From assembly GCF_040117685.2 (NCBI RefSeq), contig NZ_JBEDYP020000014.1, forward strand, positions 124,001-188,000: a stretch of 64,000 nucleotides of DNA, written 5' to 3'. The translations under genes were made by a program, and so were the position numbers. This document shows, piece after piece, positions 7,358 through 16,067 of this stretch. This DNA is from Gracilimonas sp040117685 (GTDB taxonomy: Bacteria > Bacteroidota > Rhodothermia > Balneolales > Balneolaceae). The notes under the pieces are model-generated. The model was not told where the DNA came from and did not search any database. It was given only the letters and a program-made list of their open reading frames with translations. The stretch's first letter is position 1. Every line of letters begins with the position of its first letter.

Positions 7358-10159
7358 ATGCAGTGGAAAGAAACCGTCCGGAATCTTACTGAAAGCAGTG
7401 GGATCAGCCAAAGCTTATCAAAGAGAGTTATTAACCTCACCGAGATTTTAGAGGAAATTGCTGCCCGGCAACATGGCGCGGAATTGGTTGAGAAACTCGG
7501 AAGACTTCCCCTTGAAAGTGTTAAAGCACTTGATGAAGGAGATGAGGTAGCACTGGAATCTCTTCAGAAAGAAATGAGTGGGATGTCGCTGGAAGAAATT
7601 AAGGAAGTGCTGCGTATGTACACTACCTTTTTTCATCTTGTGAATTCGCTGGAACAATATGAAATCAGCAGGGTGAACCGAAGCCGGGAGTTTGAAGAAA
7701 CACCTGAATCGCCACGGAAAGAGAGTATTGCCGAAGCCGTTTACAGGCTGAAGGAAGAGGGCTGCAGCTTTGAAGAAGCTCTGGATGTATTTCATCAAAT
7801 GGACATACAGCCTACTATTACAGCTCATCCCACGGAAGCTCGCAGAAGAAGTGTATTGTTAAAGCAGCAGGAGCTGGCTTCTATGATTTCCCGGTTGGGC
7901 GACAGCGACATCACCCCGGATGAGAAAATTGATTTGCGCCGAGAAATCCTGAACCTGTTGAACCTGCTTTTGTTGACGGATGAAGTGCGTGCAGAACGTT
8001 TATCGGTGGAAGACGAAGTGGAGAATGGCCTGTTCTATTTTACACATTCCATCTGGGATTCAATTCCGGTTTTGTACAGAGATATTCGCCACGCTTTTGA
8101 CACTTACTACAACCGGCGCCCGGAAGTGCCTATCGTGCTGAAGTACCGCTCCTGGATTGGAAGTGACAGAGACGGGAACCCGAATGTAACCTCCAGTGTG
8201 ACCTGGGATACAGTTATTCAGCAACGCAAAACAGTGCTCAGTAAGTTTTTGAAAGATCTTAATGAGCTCAGAAGGTACCTGAGCGTTTCCAATAAGCAGG
8301 GAACGGTTTCTGATGAACTGAAAGAATCCCTGAAAGAGGATGAAAAAGAATTTCCGATTCCCGAACGGATCAGCAGAAGGTATGTGCACGAGCTTTATCG
8401 CCGTAAAGTGGTCCACATTATGGAGAAGATTCAGTATTTGCTGGATGCTCTTGAGGGGGATAAAAACGACATTCTGGAGAAATCTCAGAAATACACCGCC
8501 TCCGAATTTATAGCTGATCTGGAATTGATAAAAGAGAGTTTGGCAGAGAATGGCCTGCCGGGACTCTCTCAGCAGGGTAAACTTCAGGATATGATTATTC
8601 GGGCTAAGACCTTTGGCTTTCATTTAAGTGCTCTGGACATCAGGCAGCACAGCAGCCTGCATGAAGAAACAGTGACCGAGTTGCTGTCACAAGCTAAAGT
8701 AGTTGATGAATACGGAGACCTCAGCGAAGATGAAAAAATTGAGGTTTTAGTTCAGGAGCTTTCAAATCCACGTCCGCTTAGCCCTATAAAAAGCGATCGT
8801 TCTGATGTAGCCAGTCGGGTTATGACGGTGTTTGAGGAGATTGGTGATATGCTGGCGCTTAATCCGGATACATTCGGCAGCTATATCATCAGTATGACTC
8901 ATGGCATAAGTGATATGCTGGAGGTGATGCTGATTGCCAAGGAATCAGGTTTATGGAGCCTTTCAAAGGGAGAAGTGGATAGTAAGTTAGATATCGTACC
9001 TCTTTTTGAGACTATCGAAGACCTGGAGAACAGTGCAGGTCTGATGGGACAAATGTATGAGCATGAACTATTCTCCCGACACCTGAAATCAAGGGATACC
9101 TTTCAGGAAATTATGCTGGGGTATTCGGATAGTAATAAAGACGGCGGATATTGGATGGCCAACTGGGCGTTGAACAAAGCCCAGTATGAATTAGGTACGG
9201 TTTGCCGCAAACATGAAGTTGATTTTCGTCTTTTTCATGGCCGCGGAGGTACGGTAGGCAGGGGCGGAGGCCAGTCTAACCAGGCTATTGTAGCCATGCC
9301 TGCGGTTGCCAACAACGGGCGTATTCGCTTTACCGAACAGGGAGAGGTGATCTCATTCCGATATATGCTGTCATCGATCACTCACCGCCATCTTGAGCAG
9401 ATTGTGAATGCCATGACTAAAGTAACGATGGCCCAATATTCGGAGGCGCCGGGGTATTTATCCGGTAAAGCTGAGGAGCGCGAAATCGTCGAAGCACTGG
9501 CAGAACATTCCATGAAAGCTTATAGGAACCTGATTGACGATGCGGATTTCTGGGATTGGTATTCCGGAATCACCCCGATTGAACACATTGGTAAGTTGCC
9601 GATAGCTTCCCGGCCGGTATCACGAGGATCATCTGATTCCATGACTTTTGATACGCTAAGGGCCATTCCCTGGGTGTTTGCCTGGACACAGGTTCGTTAT
9701 AATACTCCGGGCTGGTACGGCATCGCTGAAGGGCTGGATGCCGCCAGGCAAAAGAATGATCAGGTACAGGAAATTCTGAAGAAATGGAACAAAGAGTGGA
9801 CCTTTTTCCGGACAGTTTTAAATAACTCTCAGCGTGAAATGGCCCGCACGCATTTGCCAACTTCGGATTTGTACAACACTAAATCCTCGAAATTTCATAA
9901 ACTTTTGATCGAAAATTTCGAAAGAGCCAAAAACTGGGTCACCTCCATCACCGGGTACGAAAACATACTCGACCATAACAAAGTGATTCAGAATTCGATT
10001 TTATTCAGGAATCCGTTCACTTATCCACTCAATATTATTCAGGCAGAATTGTTATCAAGATGGAAAGAAGCGGACGAAAAAGAACAGAAAGAAGAACTTA
10101 CTGAGGTTTTATTCCTGAATATTAACGGAATTGCCGCTGCCATGCAGAGCACCGGATAG
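7358..10159 (+). CDS. ppc: Phosphoenolpyruvate carboxylase
   Basis: The 933-residue enzyme adds bicarbonate to PEP to give oxaloacetate, refilling the TCA cycle. Signature motifs are intact: TAHPTE with catalytic H157, the PEP-binding region YSDSNKDGGYWMANW, and the mobile loop FHGRGGTVGRGGG. The C-terminus ends in a short 'AAAMQSTG', close to the usual QNTG end that binds allosteric aspartate. Length fits the bacterial family (883-950). It is preceded by its own gap of about 110 bp and followed 68 bp later by the aminotransferase gene. Confidence 0.96.
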   Translation: MQWKETVRNLTESSGISQSLSKRVINLTEILEEIAARQHGAELVEKLGRLPLESVKALDEGDEVALESLQKEMSGMSLEEIKEVLRMYTTFFHLVNSLEQYEISRVNRSREFEETPESPRKESIAEAVYRLKEEGCSFEEALDVFHQMDIQPTITAHPTEARRRSVLLKQQELASMISRLGDSDITPDEKIDLRREILNLLNLLLLTDEVRAERLSVEDEVENGLFYFTHSIWDSIPVLYRDIRHAFDTYYNRRPEVPIVLKYRSWIGSDRDGNPNVTSSVTWDTVIQQRKTVLSKFLKDLNELRRYLSVSNKQGTVSDELKESLKEDEKEFPIPERISRRYVHELYRRKVVHIMEKIQYLLDALEGDKNDILEKSQKYTASEFIADLELIKESLAENGLPGLSQQGKLQDMIIRAKTFGFHLSALDIRQHSSLHEETVTELLSQAKVVDEYGDLSEDEKIEVLVQELSNPRPLSPIKSDRSDVASRVMTVFEEIGDMLALNPDTFGSYIISMTHGISDMLEVMLIAKESGLWSLSKGEVDSKLDIVPLFETIEDLENSAGLMGQMYEHELFSRHLKSRDTFQEIMLGYSDSNKDGGYWMANWALNKAQYELGTVCRKHEVDFRLFHGRGGTVGRGGGQSNQAIVAMPAVANNGRIRFTEQGEVISFRYMLSSITHRHLEQIVNAMTKVTMAQYSEAPGYLSGKAEEREIVEALAEHSMKAYRNLIDDADFWDWYSGITPIEHIGKLPIASRPVSRGSSDSMTFDTLRAIPWVFAWTQVRYNTPGWYGIAEGLDAARQKNDQVQEILKKWNKEWTFFRTVLNNSQREMARTHLPTSDLYNTKSSKFHKLLIENFERAKNWVTSITGYENILDHNKVIQNSILFRNPFTYPLNIIQAELLSRWKEADEKEQKEELTEVLFLNINGIAAAMQSTG

Positions 10160-10227
10160 AGATTAATGAAACATTAATTAAGTCAGGATGTTCTGTTATT
10201 TAACCCGAAACGTGTTATTTTAGGAGC

Positions 10228-11319
10228 ATGATGAACGAGATAATTTCAGGCACCAATATCACAGTAAACCCAACGGAAGAAAGCCGTATTCATGAGGTTG
10301 ATTTTAATAACCTTGTGTTCGGTAAAAAGTTTTCGGACCACATGTTCGAAATGAAGTTTTCTGAAGGTGAATGGCAGCAGCCGTTGATCAAACCTTTTGG
10401 GACGTTTGAAGTTTCACCTGCTACCAATACATTTCATTATGGTCAGGCCGTTTTTGAAGGGATGAAAGCTTTTTATGTTGATGAGAATACCATCAACATT
10501 TACCGGCCGGAAACACACCACGAACGGTTCAATCACTCCTGCCGCAGAATGTGTATCCCGGAAACATCGTATGAAACATTTATTGATGCCCTTGAAACAC
10601 TAATTCGTTTAGATCATCAGTGGGTACCCAAGAAAAACGGTACGGCGCTATATATCAGGCCATTTATATTTGCGTCAGATGATCTGCTTGCAGCACGTTC
10701 ATCCGATAAATTTACTTATCAAATCATTACTTCACCGGTGGGTGCCTATTACGCAGAAGGCTTTAATCCCGTTTCGCTGACAACGCCCGAAAAATATGTG
10801 CGTGCCGTGGTGGGCGGAACCGGCAACGTAAAAACGGCCGGAAATTATGCAGCCAGTTTTTTGCCAGCTCAAAAGGCTAAAGAAAAAGGGTTTACGCAGG
10901 TACTTTGGTTAGATGCCAAAGAGCAAAAATACATTGAAGAAGTGGGAACCATGAACATACACTTCCTGATTGGCGATACGTTGATAACTCCCGGACTCAA
11001 TGGCTCTATTCTGCCCGGTGTTACCCGACGGTCGGTAATAGCTTTAGCCAAAGAATGGGGCTTAAATGTGGAAGAACGTAAGATTTCTCTTCAGGAAGTT
11101 TTTGAGGCTTATGAAGATGGAAGTCTTAAGGAAGTTTTTGGTTCCGGTACAGCAGCGGTTGTATCTCCGGTGGGACTGATTGAGCACAATGGAAACACTA
11201 TTAAACTGGATCAGGATAAGCCCGGTGAGTTTGCCCAGAAATGCTTCGACGAAATCACTGATATCCAGTACGGCCGCAAGGAAGATACCTTTGGATGGGT
11301 GCATCCGGTAAGTATTTAG
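10228..11319 (+). CDS. ilvE: Branched-chain amino acid aminotransferase
   Basis: The 363-residue PLP enzyme is of fold type IV, class II (long) BCAT. The Schiff-base lysine is K202 in GGTGNVKTAGNYAAS, and EVGTMNIHFLIGD and GSGTAAVVSPVG complete the cofactor and substrate site. It interconverts leucine, isoleucine and valine with their 2-oxo acids. Two ATG codons stand in tandem at the start; either could be used. AGGAG lies about 5 bases upstream of the first, which supports this start. The next gene begins one base after its stop. Confidence 0.95.
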   Translation: MMNEIISGTNITVNPTEESRIHEVDFNNLVFGKKFSDHMFEMKFSEGEWQQPLIKPFGTFEVSPATNTFHYGQAVFEGMKAFYVDENTINIYRPETHHERFNHSCRRMCIPETSYETFIDALETLIRLDHQWVPKKNGTALYIRPFIFASDDLLAARSSDKFTYQIITSPVGAYYAEGFNPVSLTTPEKYVRAVVGGTGNVKTAGNYAASFLPAQKAKEKGFTQVLWLDAKEQKYIEEVGTMNIHFLIGDTLITPGLNGSILPGVTRRSVIALAKEWGLNVEERKISLQEVFEAYEDGSLKEVFGSGTAAVVSPVGLIEHNGNTIKLDQDKPGEFAQKCFDEITDIQYGRKEDTFGWVHPVSI

Positions 11320-11320
11320 G

Positions 11321-11710
11321 ATGAATATAGATTGGCTTAAAGTCGTAGCAGTGGGTTCCGGTGGTTTTGTCGGGGCTGCTGCGCGATACTTGCTCTCCCT
11401 TTTTACCCAATCCCGGTTTCCGGACAGTTCATTTCCTTATGGCACTGCATTGGTAAACATTGTTGGGTGTCTTCTTATTGGCTTTTTCGCCGGCCTGTTT
11501 GAAATGAAATCGTGGGTAAACCCGGAATTCCGTCTGTTTATTTTCGTGGGAATTCTCGGCGGTTTTACTACTTTTTCTACCTTCTCTCATGAATCCTTTT
11601 TGTTGTGGGAAAACAGTAAGCTTCTGCTGGGTTTTTTGAATCTTGGGCTGCAGGTAATCTTTGGCCTTTTCTTTGTATGGCTGGGATACCAGCTAGTCAG
11701 GCTTTTTTAA
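11321..11710 (+). CDS. crcB: Fluoride ion channel CrcB/Fluc
   Basis: The 129-residue protein has four transmembrane helices. It carries the Fluc signatures GGFVGAAARYLLS at the start, the conserved Asn in ALVNIVGCLLIGFFAG, and the Phe-box region GILGGFTTFSTFSHE that lines the pore. Fluc dimers let fluoride leave the cytoplasm. It follows ilvE with a one-base gap and is probably co-transcribed. No fluoride riboswitch is present, since there is no room for one. Its stop overlaps the convergent hydroxyacid dehydrogenase stop by four bases. Confidence 0.95.
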   Translation: MNIDWLKVVAVGSGGFVGAAARYLLSLFTQSRFPDSSFPYGTALVNIVGCLLIGFFAGLFEMKSWVNPEFRLFIFVGILGGFTTFSTFSHESFLLWENSKLLLGFLNLGLQVIFGLFFVWLGYQLVRLF

Positions 11711-12636
11711 TAGCCCTTATTCCTGTCCACTTCATACAGCAAGTCCATCCCGGATAAAGCTCGTTTATAATTCTCAACGATTACTTCGGCCGCCTCTTTA
11801 GCAGGTGTGATTGCCGCGATGTGCGGGGTGATCATGATATTTTTTCGATTCCAGAGGGGGTGATTTTCGGGCAAAGGCTCCGTTTCAAAAACATCAAGGC
11901 AGGCTCCTTCAAGGTGGCCGGAGTCCAGAGCGTAAATCAGATCTTCTTCCACCAAATGACTTCCTCTTCCAACATTAATCAGGAAACCGGGTTTTTGGAG
12001 CTTTTTGAATACTTCGAGGTCCAGAATTCCTTCTGTCTCATCAGTTAGCGGGAGCAGGTTGACCAGGATTTTAGTTTGCTTCAGGAAGTCATCAAGGTCT
12101 TCATTCCCAGCAAATGATATCAAGCCTTCAATGTCTTTTTTACTTCGTGACCAGCTACTTACTATATATCCTTGTTGTAACAATAATGTTGCAACAGCTG
12201 AACCCATTTCTCCCATACCTAAAATCCCTACAGGGGAATGTTTTTTGGGTATAGAGCTCTTTGGTGCCCAATTAGCTGTTCTTCTTTGGTCGGCATAGGT
12301 GATTGTATGTAACCGGTAATTGGTAATGCCATTCAGAATATACTCGGCCATTTGGTCTTTGAGGGAGCTGGTAATCAAACGACAAATGTTTATATCCTCA
12401 GAAAGATCTTTATCATTTAACAAATGGTTCACCCCGGCACCCAGCGAGGAGACCGCACGAAGGTTAGGGTAGCTGTCTAACACATGTTTGGGATGGTTCC
12501 AGCAAACGGCAAACTGCACCCGTTTCCTATTCTCAACACCCGGCCAGATTTCTACATCCAGATTGGGGTCTTTCTCTAGTAATGCTTTCTTAAGGGAAGT
12601 GAAATCCCGGTTCTTTGTAATCAGTACTAACGACAT
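11707..12636 (-). CDS. D-2-hydroxyacid dehydrogenase, GhrA-like (glyoxylate/hydroxypyruvate reductase)
   Basis: The 309-residue protein has a catalytic N-terminal part followed by a Rossmann domain with GILGMGEMGSAVATLL (nucleotide loop). WSRSK after strand beta-2 suggests NADP(H). Further motifs are LINVGRGSHLVEEDL (substrate-binding Arg), a catalytic Glu in FETEPLPENHPLW, and HIAAITP with the catalytic His. Length and motifs fit the GhrA subgroup, which reduces glyoxylate or hydroxypyruvate. The exact substrate is not decided by sequence. Confidence 0.88.
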   Translation of the reverse strand: MSLVLITKNRDFTSLKKALLEKDPNLDVEIWPGVENRKRVQFAVCWNHPKHVLDSYPNLRAVSSLGAGVNHLLNDKDLSEDINICRLITSSLKDQMAEYILNGITNYRLHTITYADQRRTANWAPKSSIPKKHSPVGILGMGEMGSAVATLLLQQGYIVSSWSRSKKDIEGLISFAGNEDLDDFLKQTKILVNLLPLTDETEGILDLEVFKKLQKPGFLINVGRGSHLVEEDLIYALDSGHLEGACLDVFETEPLPENHPLWNRKNIMITPHIAAITPAKEAAEVIVENYKRALSGMDLLYEVDRNKGY

Positions 12637-12704
12637 AAACCTCTTTTAAAATTGATAAGTATAAAATAGCGATTAGTTGTTTTAATAATTAATGACGAAT
12701 GTCT

Positions 12705-12823
12705 AACGACCAACGACCAACGACCAACGACCAACGACCAACGACCAACGACCAACGACCAACGACCAACGACCAACGACCAACGACCAACGACCAACGA
12801 CCAACGACTAACGACCAAGGACC
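12705..12823. repeat. Tandem heptanucleotide array, unit AACGACC, 17 copies
   Basis: Fourteen perfect AACGACC units in a row are followed by three variants (AACGACT, AACGACC, AAGGACC). Because 7 is not a multiple of 3, all frames stay open and give spurious WSLVVGR-type repeats when translated. It lies between the 5' end of the dehydrogenase gene and the 3' end of the Nudix gene and is non-coding. It resembles the short tandemly repeated repetitive sequences of filamentous cyanobacteria. Confidence 0.97.
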
Positions 12824-12829
12824 AATGAG

Positions 12830-12856
12830 GATTAACGAATTACCGATTAACGAATT
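12830..12856. repeat. Direct repeat of GATTAACGAATT
   Basis: The 12-mer GATTAACGAATT occurs at 12830-12841 and again at 12845-12856, immediately after the heptamer array. The second copy supplies the last codons of the Nudix gene on the minus strand. It looks like decay or spread of low-complexity repeat sequence into the gene end. Confidence 0.8.
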
Positions 12857-13475
12857 CCCTATACAGTTCAACCAGTTCGCTCATCATCATGGCGGTTGCT
12901 CCCCACAGTGGAACGCGGTGAATGTTCCAGAAGGGCACGTGATAGGGAGTGCCTCTTAAATTCCATTCTTGTTCCACACGGTTATGCTCTGTGATTAAAT
13001 CAGAAACCGGAACCGTGATGATTTCGTCCACCTCATTTGGGTTTGGAGTGAACGACTGTTCTTCCTTTAAAAAAGCAATGACCGGTGTTACCATGTTGTC
13101 AGAATGACCTACATACAGCGGGGTAAGTTGCCCGATAATCTCAACCTTTTGAGTATGCAAACCGATTTCTTCCTGAGCTTCACGGAGAGCAGTTTCTTCA
13201 ATGGTTTCATCTCCTTCCTTTCCTCCGCCGGGAAAGCTTAGCTGACCACCGTGATTGATAGATTGAGTACGTAAGGTCAGAAGGATTTCCAACTCCGGTT
13301 TCCATGCTATAAATGGGATCAAAACACTGCTGTTCCGAAAATCATCATGTGAAGGTTCATAATGTGTTTTATTTGGTTTACCATTTTTTGGAAGAGGGGC
13401 CATTATGCGTTGGGCATCCTGTCCGGGGAGGGCTTGAGATAGTCTATCTTTCAGAAAAAGTTGGAATGAAGTCAT
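12840..13475 (-). CDS. Nudix hydrolase, CoA pyrophosphatase type (NudL-like)
   Basis: The 211-residue protein has a full Nudix box, GGGKEGDETIEETALREAQEEIGL, with its REAQEE metal-binding Glu residues, preceded by LTLRTQSINHGGQLSFPGG, the UPF0035 motif that marks the CoA diphosphatase (NudL/YeaB, PCD1) subgroup. Such enzymes cleave CoA and acyl-CoA to phosphopantetheine and 3',5'-ADP. The last ~8 residues (RELVELYREFVNR) run into the GATTAACGAATT repeat, so the extreme C-terminus may be repeat-derived. It stands apart, divergent from the small barrel-like protein gene. Confidence 0.9.
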   Translation of the reverse strand: MTSFQLFLKDRLSQALPGQDAQRIMAPLPKNGKPNKTHYEPSHDDFRNSSVLIPFIAWKPELEILLTLRTQSINHGGQLSFPGGGKEGDETIEETALREAQEEIGLHTQKVEIIGQLTPLYVGHSDNMVTPVIAFLKEEQSFTPNPNEVDEIITVPVSDLITEHNRVEQEWNLRGTPYHVPFWNIHRVPLWGATAMMMSELVELYREFVNR

Positions 13476-13567
13476 AGCTTTTTATTTCAGAACCCAACAT
13501 AACAGGGGAACTCAGCATTTCAAAGAAATAGTCTCTGAGCTTATTATGAATTTTTATATAATGAATA

Positions 13568-14074
13568 ATGATGAAGAAGATATTGCTTACATCCGTGATT
13601 TTCCTATATCTCACCCAAATAGGGTATAGTCAACTTGGAGTAGATTCATTGGAGACTAAGGATAAGGTCCAAGCTAAAAATGCCATCTTCTTTGAAATTG
13701 CAGGAAGTGGTGGGCTTTATTCCATTAACTATGAAAGAGTTATTGCGGAAAACCGGACACTTCGCGGTGGTATAAGTTATGTAAACGGTGATGGCTTCAT
13801 ATTTGGTCATATGCTTACGATACCTGTATCAACATCTTATTTATTCCCTACGGATAAAGACTCACACATCGAATTGGGTGTGGGAAATACATTTATTCTT
13901 AATGAGGGTGAGTTCTCAAATGCAATAGGACCCATTTTTGGACTTAGGGAACAGGATTTACTTACTGGGGGAGCTTATGCCCGAATTACCTTTACCCCGG
14001 TTTTACTGATAGGAAGAGAAGTTGAGATGGTACCTGTCTGGGCCGGCATTTCTTTCGGCAAGAGCTTTAAATAG
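13568..14074 (+). CDS. Exported protein, probable small outer-membrane beta-barrel
   Basis: The 168-residue protein has a signal peptide (residues 1-21, ending IGYSQ) and then alternating short strands with Gly and aromatic turns (FFEIAGSGGLYSINYERV, LRGGISYVNGDG, HIELGVGNTFIL, GGAYARITFTPVL). It ends VWAGISFGKSF, with a terminal Phe, as expected for a barrel inserted by BamA. No enzyme motif is present. Function is not recognised. A second ATG three bases downstream is equally possible as start. Confidence 0.7.
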   Translation: MMKKILLTSVIFLYLTQIGYSQLGVDSLETKDKVQAKNAIFFEIAGSGGLYSINYERVIAENRTLRGGISYVNGDGFIFGHMLTIPVSTSYLFPTDKDSHIELGVGNTFILNEGEFSNAIGPIFGLREQDLLTGGAYARITFTPVLLIGREVEMVPVWAGISFGKSFK

Positions 14075-14161
14075 CCAAGGCCTTAATTGGTTTTTAAAGC
14101 TTAGTTCATGTCCGTACTTTTAGGGCTCTGAAAATTTGATACAGAGTCACAAAATTATTCC

Positions 14162-15157
14162 ATGAGTAAAAAGCATAATGTGTACGGCATTGGGAATGCC
14201 CTGGTAGATTTAGAATTTAAAGTAACTCCCGAGTTTCTTCAGAAACATGAAGTTCAAAAAGGATTGATGACCCTGGTAGACGAAGAAACACAGCACCGGC
14301 TGATTGGTGCCATTGATCATCAAAAAACAGAGAAGAAGTCGGGCGGGTCGGCAGCCAATACGGTTATTGCCGTAAGTCAGTTCGGCGGAAAAGCATTTTA
14401 TTCTTGCAAGGTTGCTGCTGATGAATTTGGAGATTTCTATCTGAAAGACATGGAAGATGCCGGTATTCCCACCAATTTTGAACGACAGCAGCGTGAGGAA
14501 GGGGTAACCGGTAAATGCCTGGTGATGATTACCGACGATGCCGACCGAACGATGAATACTTATCTGGGAATTTCATCCGGACTTTCAACAAATGAAGTAG
14601 ACGAACAAGCCATAAAAGATTCGGAATATGTGTACCTGGAAGGGTATCTGGTTGCAGCCGAAGAAGGGCTGTCAGCGATGAAGCGAGTAAAAAAAATCGC
14701 GGAGAATAATAACGTGAAGACAGCCATCACCCTTTCGGACCCATCTATCGTTCAAGCCTTCAAAGAAAACTTTAAAAATGTGATTGGAGCTTCTGTAGAT
14801 CTCATGTTCTGTAATGAAGAAGAAGCCAAAGCCTTTACCGGAAAGGATGATTTGCTGCAAGCACGTGAAGAGCTGAAACAGGAAGCCAAACGTTTTGTGA
14901 TTACCCAAGGCCGAAATGGAGCTATGATTTTTGACGGTGATACTTTTATCGATATCGAGCCATATGAAGTAAAAGCCGTGGATAGCAACGGGGCGGGAGA
15001 CATGTTTGCCGGCGCTTTTCTATACGGCATTACCAATAATCTTGGGTTCGCCAATGCAGGGAAACTGGCAAGTTTGGCCGGCTCTAAGATTGTATCGCAA
15101 TATGGGCCACGATTGAAGTGGCATGAAGCACAGGAAATTTTACATCAGCTAAAATAA
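14162..15157 (+). CDS. PfkB-family sugar/nucleoside kinase, adenosine kinase-like
   Basis: This 331-residue ribokinase-fold protein has the N-terminal signature KKSGGSAANTVIAVSQFGG and the C-terminal ATP and catalytic motif DSNGAGDMFAGAFLYG (Asp of GAGD as base). It starts YGIGNALVDLEFKV, typical of the adenosine kinase/'carbohydrate kinase PfkB' clade widespread in Bacteroidota. The substrate is probably a nucleoside (adenosine or inosine), but sequence alone does not separate this from ribose or fructose kinases. It begins a run of closely spaced same-strand genes that continues with SemiSWEET and rdgB. Confidence 0.85.
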   Translation: MSKKHNVYGIGNALVDLEFKVTPEFLQKHEVQKGLMTLVDEETQHRLIGAIDHQKTEKKSGGSAANTVIAVSQFGGKAFYSCKVAADEFGDFYLKDMEDAGIPTNFERQQREEGVTGKCLVMITDDADRTMNTYLGISSGLSTNEVDEQAIKDSEYVYLEGYLVAAEEGLSAMKRVKKIAENNNVKTAITLSDPSIVQAFKENFKNVIGASVDLMFCNEEEAKAFTGKDDLLQAREELKQEAKRFVITQGRNGAMIFDGDTFIDIEPYEVKAVDSNGAGDMFAGAFLYGITNNLGFANAGKLASLAGSKIVSQYGPRLKWHEAQEILHQLK

Positions 15158-15165
15158 GGCAGACA

Positions 15166-15426
15166 ATGACAGGAATAGAATTATTAGGATGGGCCGGATT
15201 CGGCATTTTGGTAGCCGCATGGATACCTCAAACCTGGGAGACCATTAAAGAGGGCGGTACCTCCATGAACATCGCCTTTATCATCATGTACTTTTCATCA
15301 AGCCTGATGCTTACCGTTTATTCTGTGCTGATTGACGACACGGTTTTTACAGCACTGAACGCTTTGCTTACAATCGGGAGTGGAATTAACCTGTACTTTA
15401 AACTTTTTCCGAGGAAGAAAGGGTGA
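15166..15426 (+). CDS. SemiSWEET-type PQ-loop sugar transporter
   Basis: The 86-residue, three-helix membrane protein has the PQ motif in AAWIPQTWETIKEGG at the end of the first helix, a second helix FIIMYFSSSLMLTVYSVLI, and a third LNALLTIGSGINLYFKLF with the conserved Asn. Bacterial SemiSWEETs work as dimers and let mono- or disaccharides cross the inner membrane by facilitated diffusion. It lies 8 bases after the kinase gene, and its stop overlaps the GTG start of rdgB by four bases (GTGA), so the three genes look like one transcript. Confidence 0.88.
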   Translation: MTGIELLGWAGFGILVAAWIPQTWETIKEGGTSMNIAFIIMYFSSSLMLTVYSVLIDDTVFTALNALLTIGSGINLYFKLFPRKKG

Positions 15427-16007
15427 AGCTCAATAAACTTGTAATAGCATCTCAGAATCCGCATAAGATTGAAGAACTTGAGCAAATTCTAAGGCCTCTT
15501 GGAATTATAGTGCTTTCCACAAAGGACTTTCCGGAGCTGGAGGAGGTAGTGGAAGATCAGCCTACCCTGCAGGGGAATGCGCTCAAAAAAGCTCGCTATG
15601 TTGCCAAACAAACCGGGCTACCGGCTCTATCGGATGATACCGGCCTGGAAGTGGAAGCCTTGAACGGAGAGCCGGGGGTGTACTCAGCTCGATATGCAGG
15701 AAAACGGGCAAGCTATCAGGATAATGTAAACAAACTGCTAAGCGAATTAGACGGGATTACAGATAGGAAAGCTCAATTCAGAACCGTGGTGGCACTCGTA
15801 AATTCTGATCAGGAACATGTTTTTGAAGGGATCTGTGCAGGTGAAATCCTGACCGAAGAAAAGGGCGATAAAGGATTTGGATATGACCCCATTTTTAAGC
15901 CGGAAGGCTTCGAAAAAACCTTCGCCGAACTGGATGCCGGTATTAAGAATGACATTTCACACCGGGGGAAAGCCGTTCAAAAGTTTGTCGCTTTTTTGAA
16001 GAGATAA
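15423..16007 (+). CDS. rdgB: XTP/dITP pyrophosphatase (RdgB/HAM1 family)
   Basis: The 194-residue enzyme starts with GTG overlapping the previous stop. Family motifs are complete: ASQNPHKIEELEQIL (substrate loop), LSDDTGLEVEALNGEPGVYSARYAG (metal-binding and specificity), GDKGFGYDPIFKPEG, and SHRGKAVQKF near the end. It hydrolyses dITP, dXTP and ITP to the monophosphates and so keeps deaminated purines out of DNA. Length equals the family norm (about 197). Confidence 0.95.
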   Translation: MKLNKLVIASQNPHKIEELEQILRPLGIIVLSTKDFPELEEVVEDQPTLQGNALKKARYVAKQTGLPALSDDTGLEVEALNGEPGVYSARYAGKRASYQDNVNKLLSELDGITDRKAQFRTVVALVNSDQEHVFEGICAGEILTEEKGDKGFGYDPIFKPEGFEKTFAELDAGIKNDISHRGKAVQKFVAFLKR

Positions 16008-16067
16008 AAGAATTGACGAATTTGAGACAAAAGTAGAGAGCAGGTTGCACCCCTCAATGGAGATAAC

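Noticed and set aside
8060..8623. 187-codon minus-strand open frame inside ppc
   Set aside because: Shadow of the ppc coding strand; no family match.
11240..11320. Fluoride riboswitch before crcB
   Set aside because: The crcB start is one base after the ilvE stop, and the upstream bases are coding.
12705..12823. Possible CRISPR array
   Set aside because: Units are 7 bases with no spacers, and no cas genes are near.
12627..12959. Three overlapping open frames full of WSLVVGR or NDQRPTT repeats
   Set aside because: They are translations of the heptanucleotide array in three frames on two strands. No start signal or conserved domain is present.
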